Of a stretch of DNA of 64,000 nt, positions 54,271 through 62,254 are shown piece by piece; positions within the stretch are counted from its first letter, which is position 1, and each line of letters opens with the position of its first letter. A program made the position numbers and the translations under genes. Under the pieces are notes generated by a model. That model was not told the origin of the DNA. It was given only the letters and a program-made list of their open reading frames with translations, and did no database searches. Origin of the DNA: Tateyamaria sp. ANG-S1 (lineage in GTDB: Bacteria > Pseudomonadota > Alphaproteobacteria > Rhodobacterales > Rhodobacteraceae); NCBI RefSeq assembly GCF_000814025.1, contig NZ_JWLL01000005.1, positions 558,001-622,000 of the forward strand, written 5' to 3'.

Positions 54271-54927
54271 TTAGATGCGTGCAAACCGCTGAGCAATTTT
54301 CGGCAATAGGCCCTCGAACCGCAGGGGTGCGTCGGTCACCGCCAAGCAGATGCAATCCTCGTGAATGTCGGCCACAGGCGTGTGGTGCATGTCACTGTCG
54401 GCAACCTCGACATCGCCGCGGGCGAAATAGTCATCTTCGTCCTGGAACGCGCCTTGCAGCACCATCGTCATCTCGGTCCCATGGTGGCCGTGATCGGGCA
54501 TCGCTGTTCCGGCGGGGATGTAAAGAAGCCGGGCGGATGCGTCCTTGGACGTTGGCAGGATTGCCTGCTTCACGCCCATGCCGACGGGCCGCCATTTCAC
54601 GCACTCCAACCCGCCGCCGATGTAGTCGAGCAAAGGTTGGGGCAGCACTGCATCCCGGGGCTGCGGTTTGCGAATTTCGTCGGGTGCGCCTCCGGCAATC
54701 AGAGCCATGGTCGCCGCGAAACTGCCGGGCGTGAGAGCAATGTCATTGCCCAGTGTCTGGTCCAGTACCTCGCCACCCAACGCATCATAGCTTTCGACCA
54801 CCGCGCGACATTCGTCGCACAGTGATACATGCGTGGCGACCATCAGGTTGAAGGCCTCTGGCAGCGTCCCGGCTGCGTAAGCCATCAGGACGTCGTCCGG
54901 CAGGTGATGTGTGATCTTCTGTTTCAT
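54271..54927 (-). CDS. chrR: Anti-sigma factor ChrR
   Basis: A 218-residue zinc anti-sigma factor. Zn ligands of the anti-sigma domain are probably H8, H33, C37 and C40 (HVSLCDEC = H-x3-C-x2-C). The C-terminal cupin contains PDHGHHGTEMTMVLQG and DSDMHHTPVA. ChrR holds RpoE inactive until singlet oxygen releases it in Rhodobacter sphaeroides. A GTG at 54936, overlapping the rpoE stop by 4 nt (GTGA), is an alternative start. Confidence 0.94.
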   Translation of the reverse strand: MKQKITHHLPDDVLMAYAAGTLPEAFNLMVATHVSLCDECRAVVESYDALGGEVLDQTLGNDIALTPGSFAATMALIAGGAPDEIRKPQPRDAVLPQPLLDYIGGGLECVKWRPVGMGVKQAILPTSKDASARLLYIPAGTAMPDHGHHGTEMTMVLQGAFQDEDDYFARGDVEVADSDMHHTPVADIHEDCICLAVTDAPLRFEGLLPKIAQRFARI

Positions 54928-54932
54928 ATCCG

Positions 54933-55481
54933 TCACTTCATCGTGTGGCGCAATCGCTCCAGCGCCAACCTAATTCTTGATTTGATCGTGCCCAGGGGCA
55001 GACCGGTTTGATCGGCGATTTCGCTGTGGGACAGGTCCCCGAAATACGCCTTCTGTATCAGTTCCCGCTGGGCTGGGGGCAATTCGGCAATGGCCCGGCC
55101 CAGCTGTTCGCTTTCCTGCTGCAAGGCCATCACGTCGGCCTGATCAGGTTCTTCTTCGGGGCCCCAACCCAGATCTTCGGGCTCGGGGCGGCGCTGCTTG
55201 CGCAGCACGTCAATTTTCCTGTTCCGCGCGATGGTGAAGATCCAGGTCGCCACCGAGGCCCGCGCGGGGTCAAACATGTGCGCTTTGTGCCAGCAGGTCG
55301 CCATGACCTCTTGCGCGCATTCTTCTGCCAGCGACGCATCCGCGCCTGACTTCATCAAGAACCCTTTGACCCGTGGGGCAAAGTGGTCGAACAGCGCGGC
55401 GAACGCCGCCTGGTCCTGATCGTCGCGGATCCGGATCATGTGGTCGACCCACTGCATCCGTTTCCCGTCACTGTCTTGCAT
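54933..55481 (-). CDS. rpoE: ECF sigma factor RpoE (singlet oxygen response)
   Basis: A 182-residue sigma factor. Region 2 spans about 25-95 (FAPRVKGFLMKSGADASLAEECAQEVMATCW, ARASVATWIFTIARNRKIDVLRK) and region 4 about 125-178 (LPPAQRELIQKAYFGDLSHSEIADQTGLPLGTIKSRIRLALERLR). The ATG at 55481 is chosen because the product then aligns with the start of R. sphaeroides RpoE and AGGA precedes it. Longer in-frame starts at 55565 or 55625 would put the start at or upstream of the predicted transcription start. Confidence 0.93.
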   Translation of the reverse strand: MQDSDGKRMQWVDHMIRIRDDQDQAAFAALFDHFAPRVKGFLMKSGADASLAEECAQEVMATCWHKAHMFDPARASVATWIFTIARNRKIDVLRKQRRPEPEDLGWGPEEEPDQADVMALQQESEQLGRAIAELPPAQRELIQKAYFGDLSHSEIADQTGLPLGTIKSRIRLALERLRHTMK

Positions 55482-55570
55482 GAGTGCCGGTCCTGTTGCC
55501 GCCCCCGGAAGTGCCCCGACGGCTGGCTGCGCATCTGTTTCAGACGTGTCTAAACCCGCAAACATATTCC

Positions 55571-55599
55571 GTCTACGCGACACAAAGCCTTTTGGATCA
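55571..55599 (-). promoter_or_regulatory. rpoE: RpoE-type promoter upstream of rpoE-chrR
   Basis: On the minus strand TGATCC (55599-55594) is followed by 18 nt and TAGAC (55575-55571). This matches the R. sphaeroides RpoE consensus TGATCC-N18-TAAGA in the -35 element and spacing, giving autoregulation of rpoE-chrR. Confidence 0.7.
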
Positions 55600-55621
55600 A
55601 AAATAAAACTCTGGTTTTTGT

Positions 55622-55650
55622 GCATCCGGTTGCGTCATGCCTGCGTAAAT
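55622..55650 (+). promoter_or_regulatory. RpoE-type promoter for the divergent FAD/DUF1365 operon
   Basis: On the plus strand GCATCC (55622-55627) is followed by exactly 18 nt and TAAAT (55646-55650). The match to TGATCC-N18-TAAGA is weaker than on the other strand but in the correct place. It makes the earlier GTG at 55655 an unlikely start for the downstream gene. Confidence 0.55.
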
Positions 55651-55687
55651 ACTGGTGAAACAGAAAGACGACAGGGCCCCGCACATC

Positions 55688-56989
55688 ATGCCATTTGAGA
55701 CCGCACCAACCGCACCGAAACGCATCGCCGTCATCGGGGGCGGGATTTCAGGGATGGGCGCGGCCCATGCGCTGGCGTCCGACCACCGCGTTACGCTGTT
55801 CGAAGCCGAGCCGCGGCTGGGCGGCCACGCGCGTACAATCACGGCGGGCAAGCGCGGCGATCAGCCCGTCGACACCGGGTTTCTGGTCTTTAACTACGCG
55901 AACTACCCCAACATGGCAGAGCTGTTTGCCGAGTTGGATGTGCCTGTGGTGAAGTCGAATATGAGCTTTGGTGCGTCCATTGATGGCGGACGGCTTGAGT
56001 ATGGGTTGGCCAGTCTCGATGCGCTTTTTGCCCAACGCCGCAATGCGCTGAACCCAAAGTTCCTGGGTATGGTGCGCGACATCCTTCGCTTCAACAAACA
56101 TGCGCTCCGCGTCGCCAACGAAGATCGCACCCGAACCATTGCACAATTCCTGGATGTGATGGGCACAGGTGACTGGTTCCGGGATTACTATCTACTGCCG
56201 CTCAGTGGTGCGATCTGGTCAACGCCGATCGAAAAGATCATGGATTTCCCGGCCCACGCCATGATCCAGTTCTTTGAAAATCACGCGCTGCTGAACCATA
56301 CGGGCCAGCATCAGTGGTATACGGTGAATGGCGGGTCCGTCGAATATGTACGCCGGATTGAAGCCGCCATGCTGGGCAATGGCGTGGACATCCGCCTTGG
56401 CGCACCCGTGCAATCCGTGCGTCGCACCGCAGGCGGCGCCCAAATCAAAGCTTGGGGTGGTGAGTGGGAGATGTTCGACGAGGTCGTCTTTGCCACCCAC
56501 TCTGATGACAGCCTAAAGCTGCTGGCCGATCCGACCGAGATGGAGCAGGCGTCACTTGGCGCCGTGAAGTACCAGCCCAACGACGTCGTCTTGCACCGCG
56601 ATGCTGCCATCATGCCCGAGCATCGGCAGGTCTGGTCCAGCTGGGTTTATACCGAGGACAAGGATGCGCAATCCGACCGCATTGATCTGACCTATTGGAT
56701 CAATTCGCTGCAGCCCATCCCGATGGACGACATGCACTTTGTGACGCTCAATACCAAGCGCACGATCCGCGAAGAGATGATCTATGACCAGACCGTGCTG
56801 CGCCATCCGGTCTATGATTTGGCGGCACTTGCTGCGCAGGAGCAGGTGCGCGCGATGAACGGGTCGGACAACACGTGGTATTGCGGGGCCTGGATGCGTC
56901 ACGGGTTCCATGAGGATGGGTTGTCCTCCGGCCTTGATGTCGCCCGCGCCCTGCTGCGCGCGCCGCAGATGCAGGTTGCGGCGGAATGA
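55688..56989 (+). CDS. NAD/FAD-binding oxidoreductase of the RpoE regulon
   Basis: A 433-residue flavoprotein of the amine-oxidase/desaturase-like class. The dinucleotide loop RIAVIGGGISGMGAAHAL is at 12-29, followed by the second-strand ExxxxxGGHART motif. The C-terminal WYCGAWMRHGFHEDGLSSGLDVARALL closes the FAD site. By order and context it corresponds to the FAD protein opposite rpoE in R. sphaeroides, where an RpoE-regulated homologue has been linked, from memory, to furan fatty acid formation. The ATG at 55688 is preferred. Confidence 0.88.
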   Translation: MPFETAPTAPKRIAVIGGGISGMGAAHALASDHRVTLFEAEPRLGGHARTITAGKRGDQPVDTGFLVFNYANYPNMAELFAELDVPVVKSNMSFGASIDGGRLEYGLASLDALFAQRRNALNPKFLGMVRDILRFNKHALRVANEDRTRTIAQFLDVMGTGDWFRDYYLLPLSGAIWSTPIEKIMDFPAHAMIQFFENHALLNHTGQHQWYTVNGGSVEYVRRIEAAMLGNGVDIRLGAPVQSVRRTAGGAQIKAWGGEWEMFDEVVFATHSDDSLKLLADPTEMEQASLGAVKYQPNDVVLHRDAAIMPEHRQVWSSWVYTEDKDAQSDRIDLTYWINSLQPIPMDDMHFVTLNTKRTIREEMIYDQTVLRHPVYDLAALAAQEQVRAMNGSDNTWYCGAWMRHGFHEDGLSSGLDVARALLRAPQMQVAAE

Positions 56990-57747
56990 CAGCGACCGTT
57001 GATCATATCGCGGGCGTGACCTTTCATGGGCGAAAAGGGGCCATCGACAACGCATTTCGCTACACCGTGGATTACATGCTGCTGGATGCAGAGGCGGAGC
57101 TGCGTCTGCCGCGCCTCTTTGGCCGCAACAAGCGCGGATTGATGGCGCTGGACGATGCTGACCACGGCGGTGCGCCCAAGGCCGGGCGTGGTGCTGCATG
57201 GGTGCGCGAAGTGCTGCAGGCGCATCAGATTACAGGCGTCGCGCGGATTGAGTTGCTTGCGCAACCAAAGGTGCTGGGCCATGTCTTCAACCCTGTCAGC
57301 TTCTGGCTGTGCCGTCGCGCGGATGAGGAAATGATCGCGGTAATCGCCGAGGTCACAAACACCTTCGGCGACCGCCACAGCTATCTTGTGAACCACCCGG
57401 ACCTGCGGCCCATAGCTGCCGAAGACCGACTGCGCGCGACCAAGATATTCCACGTCTCCCCCTTCCAACCCATTGAAGGCGGGTATGAATTTCGGTTCGA
57501 CATCCGCGATGACCGGATTGGTGTCTGGATCGACTATTCCCGAGACGGTGAGGGCGGGTTGATTGCCACGCTCACGGGACGTCGCTGCGCCCTTACCAAC
57601 CGCGCCATCCTGCGCGCGGCCCTGCGCCGTCCGCTTGGCTCGCGCCGGGTGCTGGCGCTGATCCATTGGCAGGCGCTCAAGCTGTGGTGGAAGCGCGCGA
57701 CCTACCGTGCCCGGCCCATCCCTCCGTCGGAGGAGGTGTCGCGGTGA
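56986..57747 (+). CDS. DUF1365 protein
   Basis: A 253-residue protein of family DUF1365 (TFHGRKGAIDNAFRYTVDYMLLD, PKVLGHVFNPVSFWLCRRADEEMIAVIAEVTNTFGDRHSYLV). This family regularly lies next to FAD oxidoreductases and cyclopropane-fatty-acid synthase-like genes, which supports a lipid-modification role, so far not biochemically defined. It overlaps the previous gene by 4 nt (ATGA). Confidence 0.88.
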   Translation: MTATVDHIAGVTFHGRKGAIDNAFRYTVDYMLLDAEAELRLPRLFGRNKRGLMALDDADHGGAPKAGRGAAWVREVLQAHQITGVARIELLAQPKVLGHVFNPVSFWLCRRADEEMIAVIAEVTNTFGDRHSYLVNHPDLRPIAAEDRLRATKIFHVSPFQPIEGGYEFRFDIRDDRIGVWIDYSRDGEGGLIATLTGRRCALTNRAILRAALRRPLGSRRVLALIHWQALKLWWKRATYRARPIPPSEEVSR

Positions 57748-58979
57748 GCAATGCGCAGCCCACACGTTTGCCAGCCTACGCGGTCTTTGCCGCGTTGCTG
57801 AGCGCGGCTGGGCTGCCGATCTACATCCATGCGCCCAAGTTTTACGTGGATGAGTATGGTGTGTCACTAGCCGCTTTGGGGGCTGTTTTGTTTGGTCTGC
57901 GGCTCTTGGACGTGGTGCAGGATCCGCTGTTTGGAAGGCTGTCAGAGGCGCTGCGGTCGCGCCGCGGTTTGGCGGTGTGGATCGGGTCCGCTGTGATGGC
58001 GCTGTCGATGCTGGGCCTCTTTGCGGTGCCCCCGCTTTTGCCCCCGCTGATCTGGTTTGCGCTGATGCTGACGGGGGTCTTTTCAGCCTTCAGTTTCCTG
58101 ACCATCAACTTCTACGCCCAAGGGGTGGTCAAGGCGGATCGGCTGCCGGGGCAAGGGCATCTGATGCTTGCGCGCTGGCGGGAAACCGGGGCGCTTTTGG
58201 GCGTGTGTGTCGCCGCGATTGCGCCGGTCATGCTGGGCGGGTTCATGGGCGCGCCCTTTGCCGGGTTTGCGGTTGGATTTGCTGTTCTGGCGCTCGCCGC
58301 CATTGTGATGATGCGGGGCGAGTGGGTGAGCGAAGGCCTGCCGCCGTCGGTGGGGTTCAAAGCGGTGCTGGGAGATGCGCTGGCGCGCAAGCTATTGCTG
58401 ATCGCGTTGGTCAATGCGGCCCCTGTTGCTGTCAGCTCAACCCTGTTTTTGTTCTTTGTGGAGAGCAGGTTAGAAGCGCCAGGCTTCGAGGGACCGCTGC
58501 TGCTTCTGTTCTTCCTATGCGCTGCCTTGGCCGCCCCGATCTGGGGGCGCTTGGCAGAGCGCTACGGCCCAAAACCCGTGCTGCTGAGCGCCATGGTTCT
58601 GGCCATTTGCGCCTTTGGCTGGGCCGTCACGCTAGGGCCGGGCGACTGGGTTGCGTTTGCCATCATTTGCGCCCTGTCGGGGGCAACTTTGGGCGCGGAC
58701 CTGACCGTACTGCCCGCCGTGTTTGCCACCCGCATGGCACGTATCAGCCCCTCGGCCGCCGAAGGGTTTGGCTTGTGGGCCTTTGTTTCGAAATTCACCC
58801 TGGCTTTTGCTGCCGTCACCCTGCTGCCCGCGTTGGAGCGGGCCGGGTTTGACAGCACTGCAGCCACCCATCCGCCCGAAGCGCTGACGCTTCTCACGCT
58901 GCTTTATGCAGCCGTGCCTTGTGGCCTCAAGGTCGTGGCCATCGCGCTGCTTGCCACGACAGATTTGAAGGAGACGTGA
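57744..58979 (+). CDS. MFS transporter of the RpoE regulon operon
   Basis: A 411-residue protein with about 12 hydrophobic helices of the glycoside-pentoside-hexuronide:cation symporter-like MFS group (LGAVLFGLRLLDVVQDPLFGRLSEALRSRRG). It starts with GTG overlapping the DUF1365 stop by 4 nt (GTGA). In an oxidative-stress operon concerned with lipids, it may move a lipid-related compound; the cargo is unknown. Confidence 0.87.
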   Translation: MSNAQPTRLPAYAVFAALLSAAGLPIYIHAPKFYVDEYGVSLAALGAVLFGLRLLDVVQDPLFGRLSEALRSRRGLAVWIGSAVMALSMLGLFAVPPLLPPLIWFALMLTGVFSAFSFLTINFYAQGVVKADRLPGQGHLMLARWRETGALLGVCVAAIAPVMLGGFMGAPFAGFAVGFAVLALAAIVMMRGEWVSEGLPPSVGFKAVLGDALARKLLLIALVNAAPVAVSSTLFLFFVESRLEAPGFEGPLLLLFFLCAALAAPIWGRLAERYGPKPVLLSAMVLAICAFGWAVTLGPGDWVAFAIICALSGATLGADLTVLPAVFATRMARISPSAAEGFGLWAFVSKFTLAFAAVTLLPALERAGFDSTAATHPPEALTLLTLLYAAVPCGLKVVAIALLATTDLKET

Positions 58980-58980
58980 C

Positions 58981-59562
58981 ATGGACGGTTTGATTTTCAC
59001 CCTGTTGGGGATTGCCTTGGTTTTGTTTGTGGGTTGGAGCAAGTCGCGCTATGCCGATTTTCTGGCCCAAAGCCCCGAAGACTACGCACTGAGCAATGGA
59101 CCGCAATTCGATGTCCGTACGCATCTGAATGGTCCGATCATTTGCGAGGGCGTGATTTTTGGTCCGACGGGGCGCGTGTCGTCGCGGTTTGTCGGTGAGT
59201 TTGACTGCAAGTGGGAAGGTAATACCGGCGTTATGGACGAGGTGTTTACCTACGATGACGGGTCCAAGCAGACGCGGGCATGGCGTCTAACCATCGGAAA
59301 CGATGGGAAGATTTTGGCACGCGCGGATGATGTTGTGGGCGACGGGTCGGGGCAACAGTCCGGGAATTCGGTGCAGTTGAAGTACAAGTTTCGCCTGCCG
59401 GAAGCGTCGGGTGGGCATGTGCTGGATACGGTGGACTGGATGTATCTGGCGCCAAACGGAACCATCGTGAACCGGTCGCAGTTTCGGAAGTTCGGGATCA
59501 AGGTGGCTGAACTGGTCGCCACCATGCGGCCCGCAAATGAAGAGTTGAAAGAAGTGGCATGA
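58981..59562 (+). CDS. DUF3833 family protein
   Basis: A 193-residue protein with an N-terminal hydrophobic helix (4-20) and a lipocalin-like beta-rich body (GPIICEGVIFGPTGRVSSRFVGEF, DEVFTYDDGSKQTRAWRLTI). DUF3833 proteins are common in this five-gene operon. It is probably membrane-anchored at the periplasmic face. It follows the MFS gene by 1 nt and overlaps the SDR gene by 4 nt. Confidence 0.85.
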   Translation: MDGLIFTLLGIALVLFVGWSKSRYADFLAQSPEDYALSNGPQFDVRTHLNGPIICEGVIFGPTGRVSSRFVGEFDCKWEGNTGVMDEVFTYDDGSKQTRAWRLTIGNDGKILARADDVVGDGSGQQSGNSVQLKYKFRLPEASGGHVLDTVDWMYLAPNGTIVNRSQFRKFGIKVAELVATMRPANEELKEVA

Positions 59563-60296
59563 CTGAGAATACCCTGGGGGGCAAACGATACTGGCTGGTG
59601 GGCGCGGGCGACGGTTTGGGCCGTGCGCTGGCCCACTGCATGAGCCGCGCAGGGGTCGAAGTGATCGTGTCGTCGCGGGGCGAGGACAAGCTGAAAGAAC
59701 TGGTCGAGGAGCTGCCGGGAAAGGCATCGTATCAGACCATCGACATTGCGGATGATGACAGCGTGAAAGCTGCTGCCGAGGCCGTGGGCGAGATCGATGG
59801 GATTGTGCTACTGGCCGGAATCTATTGGCCTTTTTCGGCCAAGGAGTGGAATGCCGAGCAGGCCACGGCCATGGCGGATGTGAACTTTACCGGCTTTATG
59901 CGGGTGCTCGGGCAGGTGGTTCCCGGCTTTGTTGAAAAGGACGCGGGGCACATTGTGATCACCTCGTCCTTGACGGGTTTTCGGGGGCTGCCGGGGTCGA
60001 TTGGGTATACTGCGTCGAAGGCCGCGACGATGTCTCTGGCGGAGTGCATGTATGCTGATCTGCGAGACACGGGCGTGCGGGTGCAGGTGGCCAATCCGGG
60101 CTTTATCAAGACGCAGCTGACGGACAAGAATGACTTCAAGATGCCGTTCATCATGGAGCCGGAACAGGCGGCGCGTGAGATGTTCGAGCACATGCTGACG
60201 GATGGGTTCAAGAAGAGTTTTCCGACCTTCTTTTCGCTGCTGTTTCGCGGGTCCCAGTTTCTGCCGGATTGGTTGTATTACCGGATTTTTGCCTGA
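59559..60296 (+). CDS. Short-chain dehydrogenase/reductase
   Basis: A 245-residue SDR. The cofactor loop is GAGDGLG (16-22), NAG-like segment VNFTGF, Ser in TSSLTG and the catalytic Tyr/Lys in IGYTASKAATMSLAE. The C-terminal segment YRIFA ends the protein. It is the last gene of the RpoE-linked operon. The substrate is not known; a role in lipid oxidation products is plausible. Confidence 0.88.
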   Translation: MTENTLGGKRYWLVGAGDGLGRALAHCMSRAGVEVIVSSRGEDKLKELVEELPGKASYQTIDIADDDSVKAAAEAVGEIDGIVLLAGIYWPFSAKEWNAEQATAMADVNFTGFMRVLGQVVPGFVEKDAGHIVITSSLTGFRGLPGSIGYTASKAATMSLAECMYADLRDTGVRVQVANPGFIKTQLTDKNDFKMPFIMEPEQAAREMFEHMLTDGFKKSFPTFFSLLFRGSQFLPDWLYYRIFA

Positions 60297-60668
60297 GCAC
60301 CGTGCGCCGGGGTTAATGGGGCGTTCGGTGGTTAAGATCGGGTAAATTGCACATTTTGCCTTTGAAACTGCGTGTTTTTGGCGGGTGGATTCACGGCCTT
60401 TTCTGGCTGGCTTTGTGAAACCGCACATTTTGGTTTGAAAACTGCGCGTTTTGGCTGGCCCGCGGGGGTTAACGCCTTGTTCAGAAAGGCCGGTCGTTAA
60501 GGTTTAACTAGGCCGCTTTACTCTTTGTTTACATCCATGCGCTGCGGGCGAAACGGCCCGCCGGAGGAATTTTTCTGGCAAGATGAAGAGGGCGTGTGGC
60601 GCCTCCATTTGATCCGGATCAAGGCTTGGGGGCCTGCTGTGCGCAAAGGTCGTGTCAGGAGGTGAGCC
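60297..60668. repeat. Non-coding gap with imperfect tandem repeat (74-bp period)
   Basis: No gene is seen in this 372-bp stretch. A 36-nt unit beginning GCACATTTTG occurs at 60349-60384 and again at 60423-60458, with shared core TTTGAAA(A)CTGCGYGTTTT. GTTAA motifs recur across the region (60312, 60331, 60469, 60496, 60503). It could be a regulatory or boundary element between the RpoE operon and the next gene. Confidence 0.55.
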
Positions 60669-60992
60669 ATGGAGCTTGAGATTGAGCGCGCCGTTGTGGC
60701 GCAGGTGGTGCTGATGGGTCGCGAGTTGGAGCGGGCCGAGGCGGAGTTGCGTGGGCTGATCGACCGGCTGGATACGGACGAACAGGCCGAACTGATCGCC
60801 ATCATGTGGGTTGGGCGCGGTGCGTTCGAGCCCGATGATTGGAACGAGGCGCTGCATACCGCCGAGTCTGAAGCGACCACGCCCTGTGCCGACTACCTGC
60901 TCGGGACGCCGCATTTCACTGATCATCTTGAGGCGGGGATGGAGGCGTTGGGCCTGCCGCTTGGGGATGATGAGGATGCGCTTTTGCGGTGA
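60669..60992 (+). CDS. DUF3775 family protein
   Basis: A 107-residue acidic protein resembling DUF3775 (DEQAELIAIMWVGRGAFEPDDWNEALHTAE, ADYLLGTPHFTDHLEAGMEALG). The family is common in Alphaproteobacteria and has no known function. The ATG follows AGGAGGTGAGCC, a strong ribosome binding site. It is isolated, convergent with the saccharopine gene. Confidence 0.82.
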   Translation: MELEIERAVVAQVVLMGRELERAEAELRGLIDRLDTDEQAELIAIMWVGRGAFEPDDWNEALHTAESEATTPCADYLLGTPHFTDHLEAGMEALGLPLGDDEDALLR

Positions 60993-60998
60993 GGGTGT

Positions 60999-61052
60999 GG
61001 TGGGTTGAAAACCCACCTTACCGTTCACGCAGCGGGGTGAACCCCGCCTTAC
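60999..61052 (-). repeat. Two repeat-B hairpins (one holding the stop codon of the saccharopine reductase gene)
   Basis: Plus-strand stems GGTGGGTT/AACCCACC (60999-61006 with 61010-61017) and GCGGGGT/ACCCCGC (61032-61038 with 61041-61047) are each preceded on the minus strand by GTAAG. In the second, TAA is the stop codon of the gene ending at 61049. They are related to the TAAGG hairpins at 49838 and 54241. Confidence 0.7.
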
Positions 61053-62182
61053 GCCGTGTGGTCGACGATGGCGAGGTGCTGGGCGAGGCGGCTGATTTCG
61101 TCCATCCAGTTGGCGACGAGGTGCCCGTCGGAGGGCGCTGCGTGGACGCCGGGTTTTATTGCTCCTCCCTGGGCTGCCTGCACGGCCAATGACACCGGGA
61201 TCGACACGAGCCGCGCCATGGCGGTGCCGCGTGCGTCGCCCCAGGCATCCATCACATAGGTCTGGTGCCATGCGGTGCCTGTCGCGTTTTCCGCCTTGAG
61301 ATCGACGCAGAGGATCACGCGGTCAGGCTCACTCTCTGCATAGCTGTTCTCGGCCAGCATCGCGTCGGACATTTCCGCCAACCGCGCGTCGCTTGGGTTG
61401 GTTTCAATCTCGGCAAAGACGTCTTTCCATGCGTCCGCCCAGCCGTTCAGTCGCAGGGTGCCGCGGACGAACTCGTGTACTTCCCATTTCGGGTCGAAGC
61501 CGTATTCGGCCATGAAGGGGAGGCTGTCGCGGTTTGGGTAGACCTCGAACGTCTCTGGCTGCGGCAGGGGGGCGGAGTAGCTGGTGATCGCGTCCCAGGG
61601 TTTGGAGACGGTGAGTTCTTCGCCGGCGCGGATGGATTTGGACGGGGATTTGAGGGCTTTGAGCACGCCGACCGGGGCCCAGCTGAATTTGTAGCGGAAG
61701 GCGTTGGCGTGTTTGGGGACACCGCCGCAATAGGATTTGAAGCTGATCCGGTTGGTGTCGTCATAGGCCCCCGAGTTGCGGTAGGCCGCGACGAGGTGGT
61801 GCGCCATCAGGTGGTCGATGCCGGGGTCGAGGCCGACCTCGTTGACCAGTGCGACGCCTGCTTCCTCGGCCTTTTGATCCAGTGCGCGCATTTCGGGGGC
61901 GATGTAGCTGGAGGAGACGAAGTGCGCGTGCGCGTCGATAGCGGCTTGCGCGAACGGTACGTGCCAGTCGCCGGGCAGCATGGAGACGACGGTGTCGCCC
62001 GGTTGCAGGGCGGCCTTGAGTGCCGCGAGGTCGAAGGCGCGGATGTCTTGCGTATAGCTGCCGATGGCGTCTTGCGCCTTGCTCACAGTGCGGTTCCAGA
62101 CTGTGACCGGGTAGCCCAGTTCGATCAATCGTTTGAGCCCGGGGATGGCGGAGAGGCCGGTGCCGCACCAGTGGATTGTCAT
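61049..62182 (-). CDS. Saccharopine dehydrogenase family protein (glutamate-forming type)
   Basis: A 377-residue protein with an N-terminal Rossmann fold (TIHWCGTGLSAIPGLKRLIELGYPVTVWNRT) and saccharopine reductase features (SSSYIAPEMRALDQKAEEAGVALVNEVGLDPGIDHLMAH). With the next upstream gene it forms the lysine-degrading saccharopine pathway, this member probably releasing glutamate and 2-aminoadipate semialdehyde. Such lkr-sdh pairs are known in roseobacters. Start 62182 after AAAGGACTC. Confidence 0.87.
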   Translation of the reverse strand: MTIHWCGTGLSAIPGLKRLIELGYPVTVWNRTVSKAQDAIGSYTQDIRAFDLAALKAALQPGDTVVSMLPGDWHVPFAQAAIDAHAHFVSSSYIAPEMRALDQKAEEAGVALVNEVGLDPGIDHLMAHHLVAAYRNSGAYDDTNRISFKSYCGGVPKHANAFRYKFSWAPVGVLKALKSPSKSIRAGEELTVSKPWDAITSYSAPLPQPETFEVYPNRDSLPFMAEYGFDPKWEVHEFVRGTLRLNGWADAWKDVFAEIETNPSDARLAEMSDAMLAENSYAESEPDRVILCVDLKAENATGTAWHQTYVMDAWGDARGTAMARLVSIPVSLAVQAAQGGAIKPGVHAAPSDGHLVANWMDEISRLAQHLAIVDHTA

Positions 62183-62209
62183 GGGGTGAGTCCTTTGTTG
62201 GGGGTTGGA

Positions 62210-62254
62210 CTGGGGTTCCACCCCAGACCCCGTGGTATTTTCAGTCAGAAGAAA
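62210..62254 (-). repeat. Dispersed 3'-end repeat A, copy 3 (stop codon of the saccharopine dehydrogenase gene plus hairpin)
   Basis: The reverse complement of TTTCTTCTGACTGAAAATAC lies at 62235-62254, identical to the allA copy over at least 20 nt, and contains the stop of the gene ending at 62241. A stem CTGGGGT/ACCCCAG (62210-62216 with 62220-62226) follows on the minus strand. Confidence 0.8.

Noticed and set aside
60297-60668. Possible CRISPR or small-RNA locus in the repeat-containing gap
   Set aside because: Only two diverged repeat units are present, with no regular spacers and no cas genes nearby.
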